Shown here: piece after piece, positions 46,787 through 57,243 of the stretch
Layout: every line of letters begins with the position of its first letter
Position numbering within the stretch: position 1 is the stretch's first letter
Origin: Wurfbainia villosa
Taxonomy: Eukaryota; Streptophyta; Magnoliopsida; Zingiberales; Zingiberaceae
Assembly: GCA_025175895.1 (NCBI GenBank)
Contig: CM046001.1
Span: 24,872,314 to 24,936,313, forward strand
DNA length: 64,000 bases
Direction: 5' to 3'
Translations under genes and position numbers: made by a program
The notes under the pieces: generated by a model
What the model was told of the DNA's origin: nothing
Databases searched by the model: none
What the model saw: the letters and a program-made list of their open reading frames with translations, nothing else

Positions 46787-46984
46787 TGTTAGTGCATATA
46801 AGATTCACATATCTCCACAATGGTATTATATTGTCTACTTTAGGCCAAAGCCTTTATGGTTTTATTTTTGGGCTTCACCCAAAAGGCCTCATACCAATGG
46901 ATATATATTTTCATCTTATAAGAACATGATCTTTTACATGCCTTACCAATGTGGGACTTTGATTGTATTCCCAATACTCCAACA
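46787..46984 (-). repeat. TRIM 5' LTR
   Basis: 198 bp, the same length as the partner with few substitutions. The primer site lies at 46771-46786. Confidence 0.9.
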
Positions 46985-47365
46985 AATAGTAGTGGCATCG
47001 TCGTTGTGCTGCTCGCGTGATGAAAACAGCGAGCTGGGATGAAGAGATCCACTGAAAACCAGTAAAAAAACTGTGCCCTTACATTGGTTCGACGACAACC
47101 GTGAAGGACGACCTCTAGTCAAACTGCCACCAACGTAGACACCCAGCCGCGTGCCCCCTCACCGTCGGCGCATCCGTGGGCACCATCGAAGGTGGTCAGT
47201 CGCCATTCGCAGTGAGGAGAAAGAACGAGAGGGAGAGGTTGGCTGCGTAGAGAAACAGGGATGCGAGGAGGAGGGTCGCGCGGTGAGAAACGCTCGGGAA
47301 AGAATTGACACAGGTAATGAAGACGACGAGGAAATAAAGGAATGGGTAAACGGGTCGACATTAAG
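46985..47365 (-). repeat. outer Tekay-like LTR, last visible piece
   Basis: GC-rich sequence comparable in type to the 34000-34700 part of the inner copy. It is cut at 47366 by the next LTR. Short ORFs here are low-complexity. Confidence 0.55.
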
Positions 47366-48648
47366 TGTTGCTGCAGTAAGCATCAATCCTTACTTTTGAT
47401 GTATGAACTGCAGTTAAAAGTTAGGATTCACTTGTAGTCTAATATAAGTGTTAAGTGTGCAGGCTTAACAGGAAGTCCTAGTAGGTCGAGTTGACCAGAT
47501 ACTAGGCATGAAGCTTGATAGATCAGGAGGACCAGACACCGGGCATGAAGTCTAGATGGGTCGCGTGGACCGGACATTTGGCATGAAGACCAATTGGGTC
47601 AGAAGATTGGATAATCGGCAAAAAGTCTAGCTGGGTCAGGCAGACCGGACAGCTGGTGGAAGCCCTGGTGGGTCAGATTGAATGTCAAGAATGGTAAGTC
47701 CGACAGGTAGTCGGCAGGTAAGCCTCGAGTGAAGAGGCGAGACCGAGTCCTAGGTAGGGGGACAAAGCTAGGCGTCGATTCGATGAAAAGTCCGTGTGAG
47801 ACATAGTAGTCGAGTTCGAGCAATATTACTACTGCTATCATAATTCACATTATCTATTTTGTTTTGCATGGACCAGTCGACTGAATTGATTCAAGTCGAT
47901 TAAAGTCTAGTTGACTAAAGATGTATCAGTCGACTGGATACCTATTTGGCAGGATCAGCTTGTGATAGATCGGAGATCGTGCGATGCAGATGGAAAGAGC
48001 TTGAGTTGACTAAAGATGTTGAGTCGATTAATGAGAGGAATTTTCCGATGCAGAGTCGAGTGACATGGAGTCGACTGAAGGGGATTCAGTCGACTGGAAG
48101 ACCACAACTTCCATATCGATGAGCTGATGTGGAGTCGATTGGAAGGCATTCCAGTCGACTGGAAAGAGTTTATAAAAGTTATGCTCGATCAGATCCATTA
48201 ATCAAAATTCAATCAACGTCGAAGTGCTGCCAAAATACTTGCTCGGCCACTACACTTTGACTCCATGACAAGACGTTCCTCAGACACTCTGTGACTACCT
48301 CTACGATTATTAAATGTCGGTATAAAGTCTTGTAATCTCTTTACTTTATTGTTTCGCTTGTATACTTAATTCTCCGAGTGGGTGGTTTGTCATCTAACTC
48401 TATCATTTGTAAAAGTGAAACCCTCCGAAGTCGAGAGCACTCGAGTCGGAGGGTATTTAGTGAATTGCCCATCGAGGTAGCTCGTGGCAGAGCTACGGAC
48501 CTTGGAGTAGCAACCCAGTCCGAGGTGTAAACCAAGTAAAATTGCTTGTGTTGATTGATTGTCTTTATTTTCCGATGCGTACGTTTATTAGTTTAAAATT
48601 ATTAAATACAAAGACTCATCCCCCTCTCTCGGTTCACTCGATCCTACA
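47366..48648 (+). repeat. 5' LTR of a Sirevirus-like element, plus strand
   Basis: The right end CGATCCTACA is fixed by the primer site at 48649. The left end TGTTGCTGCAG is my choice, with the candidate duplication ttaag before it. It contains a 45-50 bp repeat related to the TRIM interior (47468-47690), five exact AGTCGACTG copies (47874-48161), then a TATA box TATAAAAG at 48171-48178. Confidence 0.75.
47874..48161 (+). promoter_or_regulatory. AGTCGACTG array upstream of LTR TATA box
   Basis: Five exact copies, plus variants such as AGTCGATT. The last ends 10 bp before TATAAAAG (48171-48178). It has the same layout as in the LTR at 8024-9432 but on the opposite genome strand. Confidence 0.68.
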
Positions 48649-48663
48649 ATTGGTATCAGAGCG
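48649..48663 (+). promoter_or_regulatory. primer-binding site, iMet type
   Basis: ATTGGTATCAGAGCG immediately after the LTR end CCTACA. It shows a plus-strand element whose body lies to the right. Confidence 0.93.
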
Positions 48664-49277
48664 GGGGCACTCTGAGTTGGTGAAACCACCATCGTGAGCA
48701 ATTTTATTGCATTATTATAATTTTTATTTCTTTAGTATAATTTTTATGGCAATAGAATAATTTTTATTGCCTTAGAATAATTTAATTAATTTTTTTTCTT
48801 CCTTAGAATAATTTAATTAATTTTTTTCTTGCTTAGAATAATTTAATTAATTTTTTTCTTGCTTAGAATAATTTAATTAATTTTTTTCTTTCTTAGAATA
48901 ATTTAATTAATTTTTTTCTTGCTTAGAATAATTTAATTAATTTTTTTTATTTGCTTAGAATAATTTAATTAATTTTTTTTCTTTCTTATAATAATTTAAT
49001 TAATTTTTTTCTTTCTTAGAATAATTTAATTAATTTTTTTCTTGCATAGAATAATTTAATTAATTTTTCTCTTGCTTAGAATAACTTAATTAATTTTTCT
49101 CTTTCTTAGAATAATTTATTTAATTTTTCTTGCTTAGAATAACTGTATTTAAAAATTGATACAACCGTTACCTCTTCTCTATGAACTAGATAGAAGAGCT
49201 CATAGGCAAAGTATTACCCGAACCAAGTAGAGGGTTCAATGGAGAAAAAAGAGAGGAACGAGTCGGGCGCAAGCGCT
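48664..49277 (+). other. leader of the plus-strand Sirevirus-like element with tandem repeat
   Basis: About 12 units of 30 bp (cttagaataatttaattaattttttt) occupy 48771-49143. A short piece with EELIGKVLPEPSRGFNGEK follows; it could be coding or chance. The element is then cut by Tat element 2. Confidence 0.65.
48771..49143. repeat. AT-rich 30-bp tandem repeat
   Basis: Unit TTAGAATAATTTAATTAATT plus a T-rich tail, about 12 copies with small length changes in the T run. It lies right after the primer site, in the transcribed leader. Confidence 0.9.
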
Positions 49278-50241
49278 TGAGATAACTAGTACGGGAAAGT
49301 AAGTGAAGGTAATCAACACGGCAAAGCGAAGTGGTACTTCGTTGGGAAATAGGCCAGAATCGGTTCGGCCAAATAAGCCCAGAAGGCCAATGAGGCGGAT
49401 AAGAATCGGTTCGGTCAAATAAGCCTAGAAGGCCAACGGGGCAGATAAGAATCGGTTCGGCCACATAAGCCTAAAGACAGATGGGGCGGATGAGAATCGG
49501 TTCAGCCAAATGAGCCCTAAGGCTATACTATCCGTGAGCCGGAGACCTAAGTTAGTTTTACCATAAGTAGATGGTTGAGGGGGACAGGCTAACCTAATTT
49601 CCTGGGATAGGAATGAGGGGGCGATATGTAGCAGACAGAGAGGTCCCCACATAATATTCCGAGGAACCTTCGCCCCTCGTATTTGTAACAGAATTATTCT
49701 CCAGGTGGAGGCGGTGGCCACGTGTACGAGGAGGATCACCCACGAGATAGTGAGGGATCAGAGGAGGAGGATAAAAGGTAAGAAGAGAGGAAAAGGGAAG
49801 AGGATCCGCAATCATTCCATCAGACACAAAATGAAGACACAGGAGGAGAAGGAGGAGAACTGTCATCACTTCGCTGGAGAAGGAGAGCAGCGACCTTGAT
49901 CTTGAGTTGCATGTACTCTTTCTTGTATTTGTAACCCAACTGTAAGAGGTTTTCTCCTCCGCCTCGGGAAGTTTCCTTTCCGTAAAGGAGGGCATTCATA
50001 GTGGAAAGTGCTTGGGCATTGTCCTCGGTGAGAGAGCTCACCTCCGTGGAGTAGGAATACTCATTCCGAACCACGTTATATCTTGTGTTCTCGTTTCCGC
50101 TGTCTGTTTGGGGGTTTTGCGTTTCTTGACTTCGTCTTCTACATCCATTTCACTATTGCGGCCTGTGAGAACCCCCCAAAAACTCTCTTCGTGCCTTCGT
50201 CGCATCGAAAGGGGGTAAAGCAAATTTTCCTCGCCACATCA
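49278..50241 (+). repeat. 5' LTR of Tat element 2
   Basis: The right end ...CACATCA is fixed by the primer site. The left end TGAGATAACTAG is tentative. The U3 has four tandem units of 46 bp beginning agaatcggttcggcc (49356-49530). The stem-loop CGTGGAGTAGGAA / TTCCGAACCACG lies at 50046-50077. Confidence 0.7.
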
Positions 50242-50260
50242 GTTGGCGCCGTCTGTGGGA
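50242..50260 (+). promoter_or_regulatory. primer-binding site of Tat element 2
   Basis: GTTGGCGCCGTCTGTGGGA. The TGGCGCC core is typical of Tat/Athila gypsy elements and differs from the iMet site used by the copia elements here. Confidence 0.85.
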
Positions 50261-50282
50261 AACATTAAGTTGGATGTCAATA

Positions 50283-51420
50283 TGCAACCGGAAGAGATAC
50301 AACAGCCTGCTGCCTCTGCAGCGGAGGAGCGCCCCATCATTCTCCTACCATCACAGTTGAAGTCCCTGATGGACGATGCTATTACAGAGACCCTTGCTAG
50401 AGAAAGGAGAAGGACCGGATATCTATATCCTCATTCCGGTGAACCTTCTTCTCGAGGCCCACCCCCAGAAATGCCTCCTCCATCTCGTACCACAGTTAAT
50501 GTGAAAGTAGTGCCTTGAGAAGGACTTGGGGGAAGAGCACCTCAGAACATTATGCCCTTCACCCAAACTCGAAGGGAAGAATAGGGCGAAAGTCAATCAA
50601 CCAGACCTCCAGAAGTATATGAGCCCAGTCCCTTTACAATGGACATCCTCTCTGAAGTCCCCCCGTCCTACTTCCGGAATCCTCAGATCGATAAGTATGA
50701 TGGCTCGAAGGATCCCGAAGAGCACCTATCGCAATTTGACGGAGCAACCTCGCTCCACTGTTATACTGATGCTCTCAAATGTCAAGTTTTTTGGACCACC
50801 TTAACCAGCTCGGCACAAAAATGGTTTAATACTCTGCCCCTAGGATCCATCACTTGTTTCGCTGATTTCCAGAGGATGTTTAGCCGGGAGTTTGCAGCTG
50901 CAAGGCGTATAAGCATGATGCCTCTATCCTAATGCACCTCACCCATGAACCCTCAGAATCCCTTAGAGGGTATCTCCACCGATTCACTTCTGCAGCTAGG
51001 GGAATCCCCTCTGCCAGATGAGAAGCTTTCAGAGGCGCTATTCTGCACGGGCTGAAGGAGGACCCCTTCCTCAGTTCCTTATTAAGACAACCTGCTGACA
51101 GTTATGAGGAGCTGCTAGGCCGTGCAGAGAAATTTATCCACGAGGAGGAAGGATTAAAAGTGCGGAGAGCTGAATGGGCTGCCGTAGCAGTTCCAACTGA
51201 AAGAGCTTGCCCCGCCCCTCCTCAAGCACCCCCCTCGGTGGGGATATGTGCGACCTTTTTGACAGGAGGATCCTAGGCCTCGTCCACTGCTACAGGGCGT
51301 TCTCCCCGTATCGCCGTTACAAATAATGGCCGCTGAAGCACTTCCTCCTGCCAGGACTTGGAAGGAGCGGGAGATGGAATTTTATGACCAACAATGTTTG
51401 CTACAATGACCCTTAGGATA
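50283..51420 (+). pseudogene. Tat element 2 Gag
   Basis: The ATG at 50283 opens MQPEEIQQPAASAAEER and LLPSQLKSLMDDAITETLARERRRTGYLYPH. A TGA (Arg position) and a TAG follow. The capsid core then reads SPFTMDILSEVPPSYFRNP, KDPEEHLSQF, SAQKWFNTLP and FQRMFSREF. A one-base loss near 50908 shifts the frame, which then reads KHDASILMHLTHEPSESLRGYLHRF and YEELLGRAEKFIHEEEGLK. It is the capsid precursor of a Tat element, and aligns throughout with 15859-16911. Confidence 0.82.
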
Positions 51421-51879
51421 CAGGGGGATCCCACGTAACCCCCCCCACCCGCCCCATTCTTTTACCAATATCATACGGAATACGGCCACGCTAGTGGTCG
51501 ATGTTTCAAGTTACAGGAGAAACTGGATCACCTCCGAACCACATATCCACAATTGCAGTTCCAGATGGGAGGACCAGCACGGTGAGGCCCCCAACCCAAT
51601 GTAACCCGTCCAGGGCCGTATAATCAACAACCTCAAGTCACTTTCTCCCAAACGCCGTCCCAGGAGGTTGTCTCTCAAGAAGGCCCATCGAGTGAGGGCC
51701 CCTCGTCCAATCTAGATAACGCTCCCACACGGGGGGTTATCCATGTTATAGCTGGAGGACCTACCGACGGGGACTCTAACCGGGCGCGGAAGTCATACGC
51801 CCGTCTCATGGAGAGTTTAGCCATCATCACCGACCATACTGTTCAAATTGCACCACCCGTTTCGTTCAGGCCGGAAGAT
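51421..51879 (+). pseudogene. Tat element 2 Gag C-terminal linker
   Basis: Degraded low-conservation part with a YHTEYGHASGRCFKLQEKLDHL-like stretch and a GVIHVIAGGPTDGDSNRARKSYARLMESL-like stretch that also occurs in Tat element 1. Confidence 0.6.
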
Positions 51880-52350
51880 CTCCAAGGTGTCCTGCTACCC
51901 CACACGGATGCCCTAGATATTCGTATATCCCTGGCCGATTATGAAGTGGCTAGGGTGCTGGTCGACTGAGGAAGCTCCGTCAATATCCTTTTCCAGGAAG
52001 CTTTCGGACAGATGCAGCTGGGGAATGCCCAGCTAGAAGATGTGGCCACCCCCCTCTTTGGATTTGCAGGGCATGTGGTCCACCCTACAGGGCAGATTTC
52101 ATTGCCCTTGACTCTTGGTGTAAAACCCAGCCAAAAAACCAGTATAATCCCTTTCCTCATCGTGGATGCTTCGTCCACTTATAATTCTATTCTTGGGCAT
52201 CCTTTCCTTACCCTTTTTCAGGCGGTCGCTTCCCCCTACCACCAAAAGCTGAAATTTCCAGTGGGACAATTGGTGGGAGAAGTTCGCGGAGAACAGAAGG
52301 CCTCCAGGAGCAGCTACGTGCAAATGGTTCGGGATGTTCAAAAGAAGTCC
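51880..52350 (+). pseudogene. Tat element 2 aspartic protease
   Basis: The active-site stretch reads VARVLVD, then TGA, then GSSVNILF (51966-51971). The Ser of the catalytic DSG has become a stop (TCA in Tat element 1). MQLGNAQLEDVATPLFGFAG and STYNSILGHPFL follow. Inactive. Confidence 0.82.
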
Positions 52351-53172
52351 TGAATCGATAATCTCAAAGGCAAAGCTATCGTCATTTCGGACGTCTGTGT
52401 CCTGGAAGAATCCCCCCAAGGCCGACAAAATAGAGGAAGGAGAGCTAGTGGAAATCGCTCCGGGAAAGGCTACACGGGTAGCACAGCAGCTGGAAGCCAA
52501 GAAGGAGCTGGTGGCCTGCCTGAAGGAGAATGAAGACATCTTTGTGAGAGATGTGCATGATCTCACTGGGATAAACCTTCACGTGGCTGAACACCATCTC
52601 AATATAACCAGAGGAGCCCGACCTGTCCAACAGAAGCGGCGACATTTTGGACTGGAGAATGACAAGGTCATAGCTGAAGAGGTTGAAAAACTACTAAAGG
52701 TGGGTCATGTAAAGGAAGTCCAGTTCCCCGAATGGGTTTCCAATGTAGTCTTGGTCCCCAAGTCTTCTAGGCAATAGAGGATGTGTATCGATTTTCGTGA
52801 TTTGAATAAAGCGTGCCCTAAAGACTGCTACCCCTTGCCGCGTATTGATCAGTTGGTAGACTCCACTGTAGGATATGAAGTGGTGTCCCTAATCGATGCA
52901 TATCAAGGATACCATCAAATACCTTTGGCCAAAGAAGATCAAAAGAGGGTTATCTTTGTGACGGTCGGAGGGTTATATGCTTATGTGGTAATACCATTCG
53001 GATTAAAGAATGCAGGGGCCACCTATCAGCACTTTATGGACAAGATCTTTGCAGAGCAGAAAGGGAAAAATATGGAAGTCTACGTGGATGACATCCTGGT
53101 CAAATCAAAGACCACTGGGGATTTATTCAAGGATTTAAATGAAACCTTCTCTACATTGAGATGGTTTATTAT
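52351..53172 (+). pseudogene. Tat element 2 reverse transcriptase, N-terminal part
   Basis: The linker (EEGELVEIAPGKATRVAQQL, DVHDLTGI and EHHLNITRGARPVQQKRRHF) leads into RT. There PEWVSNVVLVPKSS is followed by a stop, then MCIDFRDLNKACPKDCYPLP, IDAYQGYHQIPL, PFGLKNAGATYQ and YVDDILVKSKT (Asp pair near 53085). At 53172, just after FSTLRWF, a copia LTR interrupts. The reading resumes at 62126 with NMELNPNRCLFGVKSGKFLGYI. Confidence 0.88.
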
Positions 53173-55055
53173 TGTTGGGATCTCTTTATGCAAAATAGCA
53201 TATGCGCAACGGAAAAATTATGATCCCTTCCAAGTGATCCTTGCGAAAGAAAAACTCGTACAAAAATAAATTTCTCAAAAGAAAACCTATCTTATAGGAG
53301 AATTCTACCTTTGTTGCATGCCCTTTGCAATCCCGCTTTTCCTTGGATGTGTTGGATCTTTTAGCACGTTCAAATGTCCGTGCCTCTATATGTATCCACA
53401 CGAGCAAGCTCTTGTCTCACAAAAGAAAACTAGAAGATCTCTCCTTTACTTCTTGCTAGAGAAGTCCCTAAAGGAGAGGAAGGTAGGGAAGAAGAGAAAG
53501 GAAGAAGAAGACTACTCTTCTTGCTAGCTTACACTCACAAAACCACACAACAAAAGCCTCTCCCACCAAGCTCTCACCAAGCCTTAAGCTCCAACTCAAC
53601 CCCTTTGGCCGGCCACCCCATGGGGTGTTTTATAGGATTTGAAAAACCTTTCATCTCCTATCAAATTCAATGCAATCAATGGCATTGAAAGATAATTAAA
53701 CAAGGAGTTATCCTCCTTGTTTTGGCCGGCCACATGTGGAGGAAATCCAAGGGTCAAAACCCTTTGTCTCCTTCCAACTCATCAAGCTTAGGTGGCATGC
53801 TTATGTGGCATGCTTAGGTGGCATGCTTATGTGGCATTCATGGATGTTGAATTAATCTTATTAATTCAATAAGCTTATGTTATCATATTGAATTAATCTC
53901 ATTAAATCAATAAGGTAACATTTTGAATTAATCTTATTAAATCAATTAAGCTTAGCATATTGAATTAATCTCATTAAATCAATAAGCTTAAATTCTCATT
54001 AAGCTTAAAGTCCAAAAACCATTTTGTACTTAAGCTTATTCCCAAATTATTCTAGTCAAACTAGAATGCACTAATTCTTCTAATCATCATGCTTTTTGTG
54101 TGTGACCCTATAGGCTCTCATAACGTTGGCAGTGGATCTAAACTCTTTTAGATACACAAGCAATGAGCGGCATCTAGCAATACATCATTGCTACCCAAGT
54201 TACGAGATAAGTCAAGATCCGACTAACCTTTCCGTGACTACTATAATGTATGACCGTGTCCTTCTATCCTTGATATCAGATTGACCAATGAGGCATAGAC
54301 CGTGTCATCCTCGATCAATCTATGTGTTTCTTGATCCCTGAGTAAACTAACTCAAACAAATGAGCTCAATATCTCATATTGACTCATTCGAGCATGGCCA
54401 TGCGTTTTAGTAGTTCTACTCAATCACGGGGCCCACAGATATCACTCCCGTCATATTGGAGGGATAGATCTCATCTACATCACTCACATCCCTCCGAATA
54501 ATTTGTTATATACCCAGTAATCGCCTTTATGGTCCACCCTATTACGGGTGACATTTGACGATACCAAAGTACATAACTCCTTATGTAGGGAACCGTAGTG
54601 ACTTCAGGTTTGAGTACTATTCATACCAATAGTCACATGAGAAAGTTTATGACACTCATATGACGATCCATGAAACTTTCTCATGGCGGGTCAGTTCAGT
54701 ATATATTCTCTAATATATACCCATGTGTCAACTTGATATCATATATCCATGACTTATGAGATCAAGTCATCAATTGACCTACATGCTAGTCTTTATGTAT
54801 TAATATTGCCCTTGCATATTAATACTTGACTAGGAATATTTACGAAAGTGTTCTCTACAGCCTCTCATAATCAATTTTGCCAATTGATGTGCTGTAGATA
54901 AGAACCTACTTTTCTAGGGCATTATTATATATTTAATTTAGCTGGCACAAGCAAGACGTAAATATATAATAACCAATCCTTTGCCTTTATAGAATATGAT
55001 ACAAAATGTTCCCTATTCAACCATCACATGATTGGTTCTAGGGCTATAACTAACA
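53173..55055 (-). repeat. 3' LTR of Angela-like element B
   Basis: TGTTGGGATCTCTT...TAACTAACA. Polypurine tract at 55056-55069 (minus CTAGTGGGAGAT). Partner at 60245-62125, and a related LTR at 62254. Confidence 0.95.
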
Positions 55056-55069
55056 ATCTCCCACTAGCA

Positions 55070-57241
55070 TTAGTACCAATCACTATGATATCTAATACCT
55101 AGTGACCTAGTGTGACCATCATGCTTCCTCTGTGCCAAAGCCTTGGTCAATGGATCTGCGATGTTAGCTTCTGTCGGTACTCTGCATATCCTCACATCTC
55201 TTCTATCGATGATCTCTCGAATGAGATGGAAGCGCCGCAGTATGTGTTTGGTCCGCTGATGTGATCGAGGTTCCTTAGCCTGTGCAATAGCCCCATTGTT
55301 GTCACAATAGAGGTCTATTGGATCTGCAATGCTAGGAACTACTCTAAGTTCACTGATGAACTTGCGGAGCCAAACAACCTCCTTTGCTGCATCAGACGCA
55401 GCAATATACTCGACTTCTGTTGTAGAATCAGCAACTGTGTCCTACTTCAAACTTTTCCAGCTCACAGCTCCACCATTCAGGCAAAACACGTACCCCGATT
55501 GCGATCTATCGTCATCCTTGTCTGTTTGGAAGCTTGCATCACTGTAACCCTTTACAGTTAGCTCCACATTGCCTCCAAATATCTGGAAATATTCTTTCGT
55601 TCTTCGTAAGTATTTAAGAATATTTTTGACTGCTATCCAGTGACTTTCACCTAGATCCGACTGGTATCTACTCGTCATGCTCAAAGCATACGAGACGTCA
55701 GGACGAGTACAAAGCATGGCGTACATGATAGACCCTATAGCAGATGCATAAGGGATCTTATCCATGTGATCTCTCTCCTCCTTAGAAGAGGGACATTGAG
55801 TCTTCGAAAGACTCACACCATGTGATAAAGGCAGAAATCCTTTCTTGGAGTGTTGCATAGCAAAACGATCTAACACTTTATCAATGTATGTACTCTGACT
55901 TAGGCCAAGTAATCTTTTATATCTATCTCTATAGATCTTGATGCCTAAAATATAGGCAGCTTCACCTAAGTCTTTCATCGAGAAACAATTCCCTAACCAC
56001 ATCTTCACAGACTGGAGTGAGGGAATATCATTTCCGATGAGAAGTATGTCATCTACATACAAGATAAGAAATACAACTGTGCTCCCACTATTTCTCTTGT
56101 AGACACAAGGTTCATCTTCATTCTTGATGAAACCAAACTCCTTGATTGCATCATCGAATCGAAGATTCCAGCTTCGAGAGGCTTGCTTTAGTCCATAAAT
56201 GGACCTTTGCAGTTTGCATACCTTTCCAGGATGCTTTGGATCTTCAAAACCCTCAGGCTGTGTCATGTACACATCCTCGAGTAGCTTTCCATTCAGAAAA
56301 GTGGTTTTGACATCCATCTGCCAGATCTCATAATCGTGGTAGGTCAGAATAGCAAGTATGATCCGAATGGATTTAAGCATCGCAACTGGTGAAAAGGTTT
56401 CATCATAGTCAATACCATGAATTTGTTTGAATCCTTTAGCCACCAATCTACCTTTATAGGTATGCTTATTACCATCCATGTCAGTCTTTACTTTAAAGAC
56501 CCACTTACACCCAATAGGTTTTACCCCTTCAGGTGGATCAACCAAAGTCCATACTTGGTTAGTGTACATGGATTCCATTTCGGATCTCATGGCCTCTAGC
56601 CATTTCTCGGAATCTGGGCTCATCATAGCTTCTTGATAGGATGTAGGCTCGTCATGATCGACAAGCAATACTTCACCGTTTTCAGTCAAGAAAAAAGAAT
56701 ATCTCTCGGGTTGACGACGGATCCTCTCAGATCTACGAAGAGGTTGGTCTACTTGAACAAGTGTTTGCTCCACAACTCTTTGGGCAACAATTTCCTCATC
56801 CACAACACTTTGTGGTGCCTGTTCATTTTCCATCGAAGCCTTAGTGTTATCTTCATCCTGAATTTCTTCAAGATGAATTTTACTCCCACTAGTTTTTCTA
56901 GAAATAAATTCTCTTTCTAGAAAGACAGCATTTCTGGCAATAAACACCTTGCCATGTGTGGGATTGTAAAAGTAATATCCCTTAGTTTCCTTGGGATATC
57001 CTACAAAATAACACTTATCTGATTTGGGTACTAGTTTATCTGAGACTTGACGTCTAACATAAGCTTCACAACCCCAAATCTTTATAAAAGACATTTTGGG
57101 ACTCTTCCCAGTCCATAACGTGTATGGTGTCTTTTCTACGGCTTTTGATGGGACGCGATTAAGTGTGAAAGCGGCTGTCTCTAGAGCTAAACCCCAAAAG
57201 GAAGTAGGTAGATCAGTCTGGCTCATCATTGATCGTACCAT
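55070..57241 (-). pseudogene. Angela-like B integrase C-terminus, RT and RNase H
   Basis: It begins MVRSMMSQTDLPTSFW (end of the integrase core), then WGCEAYVRRQVSDKL and VGYPKETKGYYFY. RT follows with GCKWVFKVKTDMDG, DVKTTFLNGKL, GLKQASRSWN and YVDDILLIGND, then RNase H with GYSDASFQTDKDD and GGAVSWKS. A TAG at a Gln codon (55442-55444, KSLK-TAG-DT) interrupts, after which TTEAEYIAASDA and the end HTRSLGIRYHSDWY can still be read to 55070. The frame is otherwise open for about 600 residues, the best-preserved pol in the window. Confidence 0.9.
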
Positions 57242-57243
57242 AT

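Larger units (their letters stand above)
46275..46984 (-). mobile_element. TRIM (miniature LTR retrotransposon)
   Basis: 710 bp. Two 198-bp LTRs (46275-46472 and 46787-46984; TGTTAGTGCATATAAG...ATACTCCAACA) enclose 314 bp. On the minus strand the internal part starts with a primer site (TTGGTATTAGAGAC), has four repeats of a GGAAGTCCAGTTGGGTCAGG-type unit and ends with a polypurine tract. No protein is encoded, so it depends on other elements. The flanking five bases (aacaa and aatag) do not match, so the target duplication is missing. Confidence 0.9.

Noticed and set aside
47119..47399. GC-rich overlapping ORFs
   Set aside because: They overlap on opposite strands, have no domain and sit in the remnant of the outer Tekay-like LTR.
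48771..49143. Possible CRISPR-like array
   Set aside because: Units are contiguous with no unique spacers, AT-rich, and lie in a retrotransposon leader of a plant genome.
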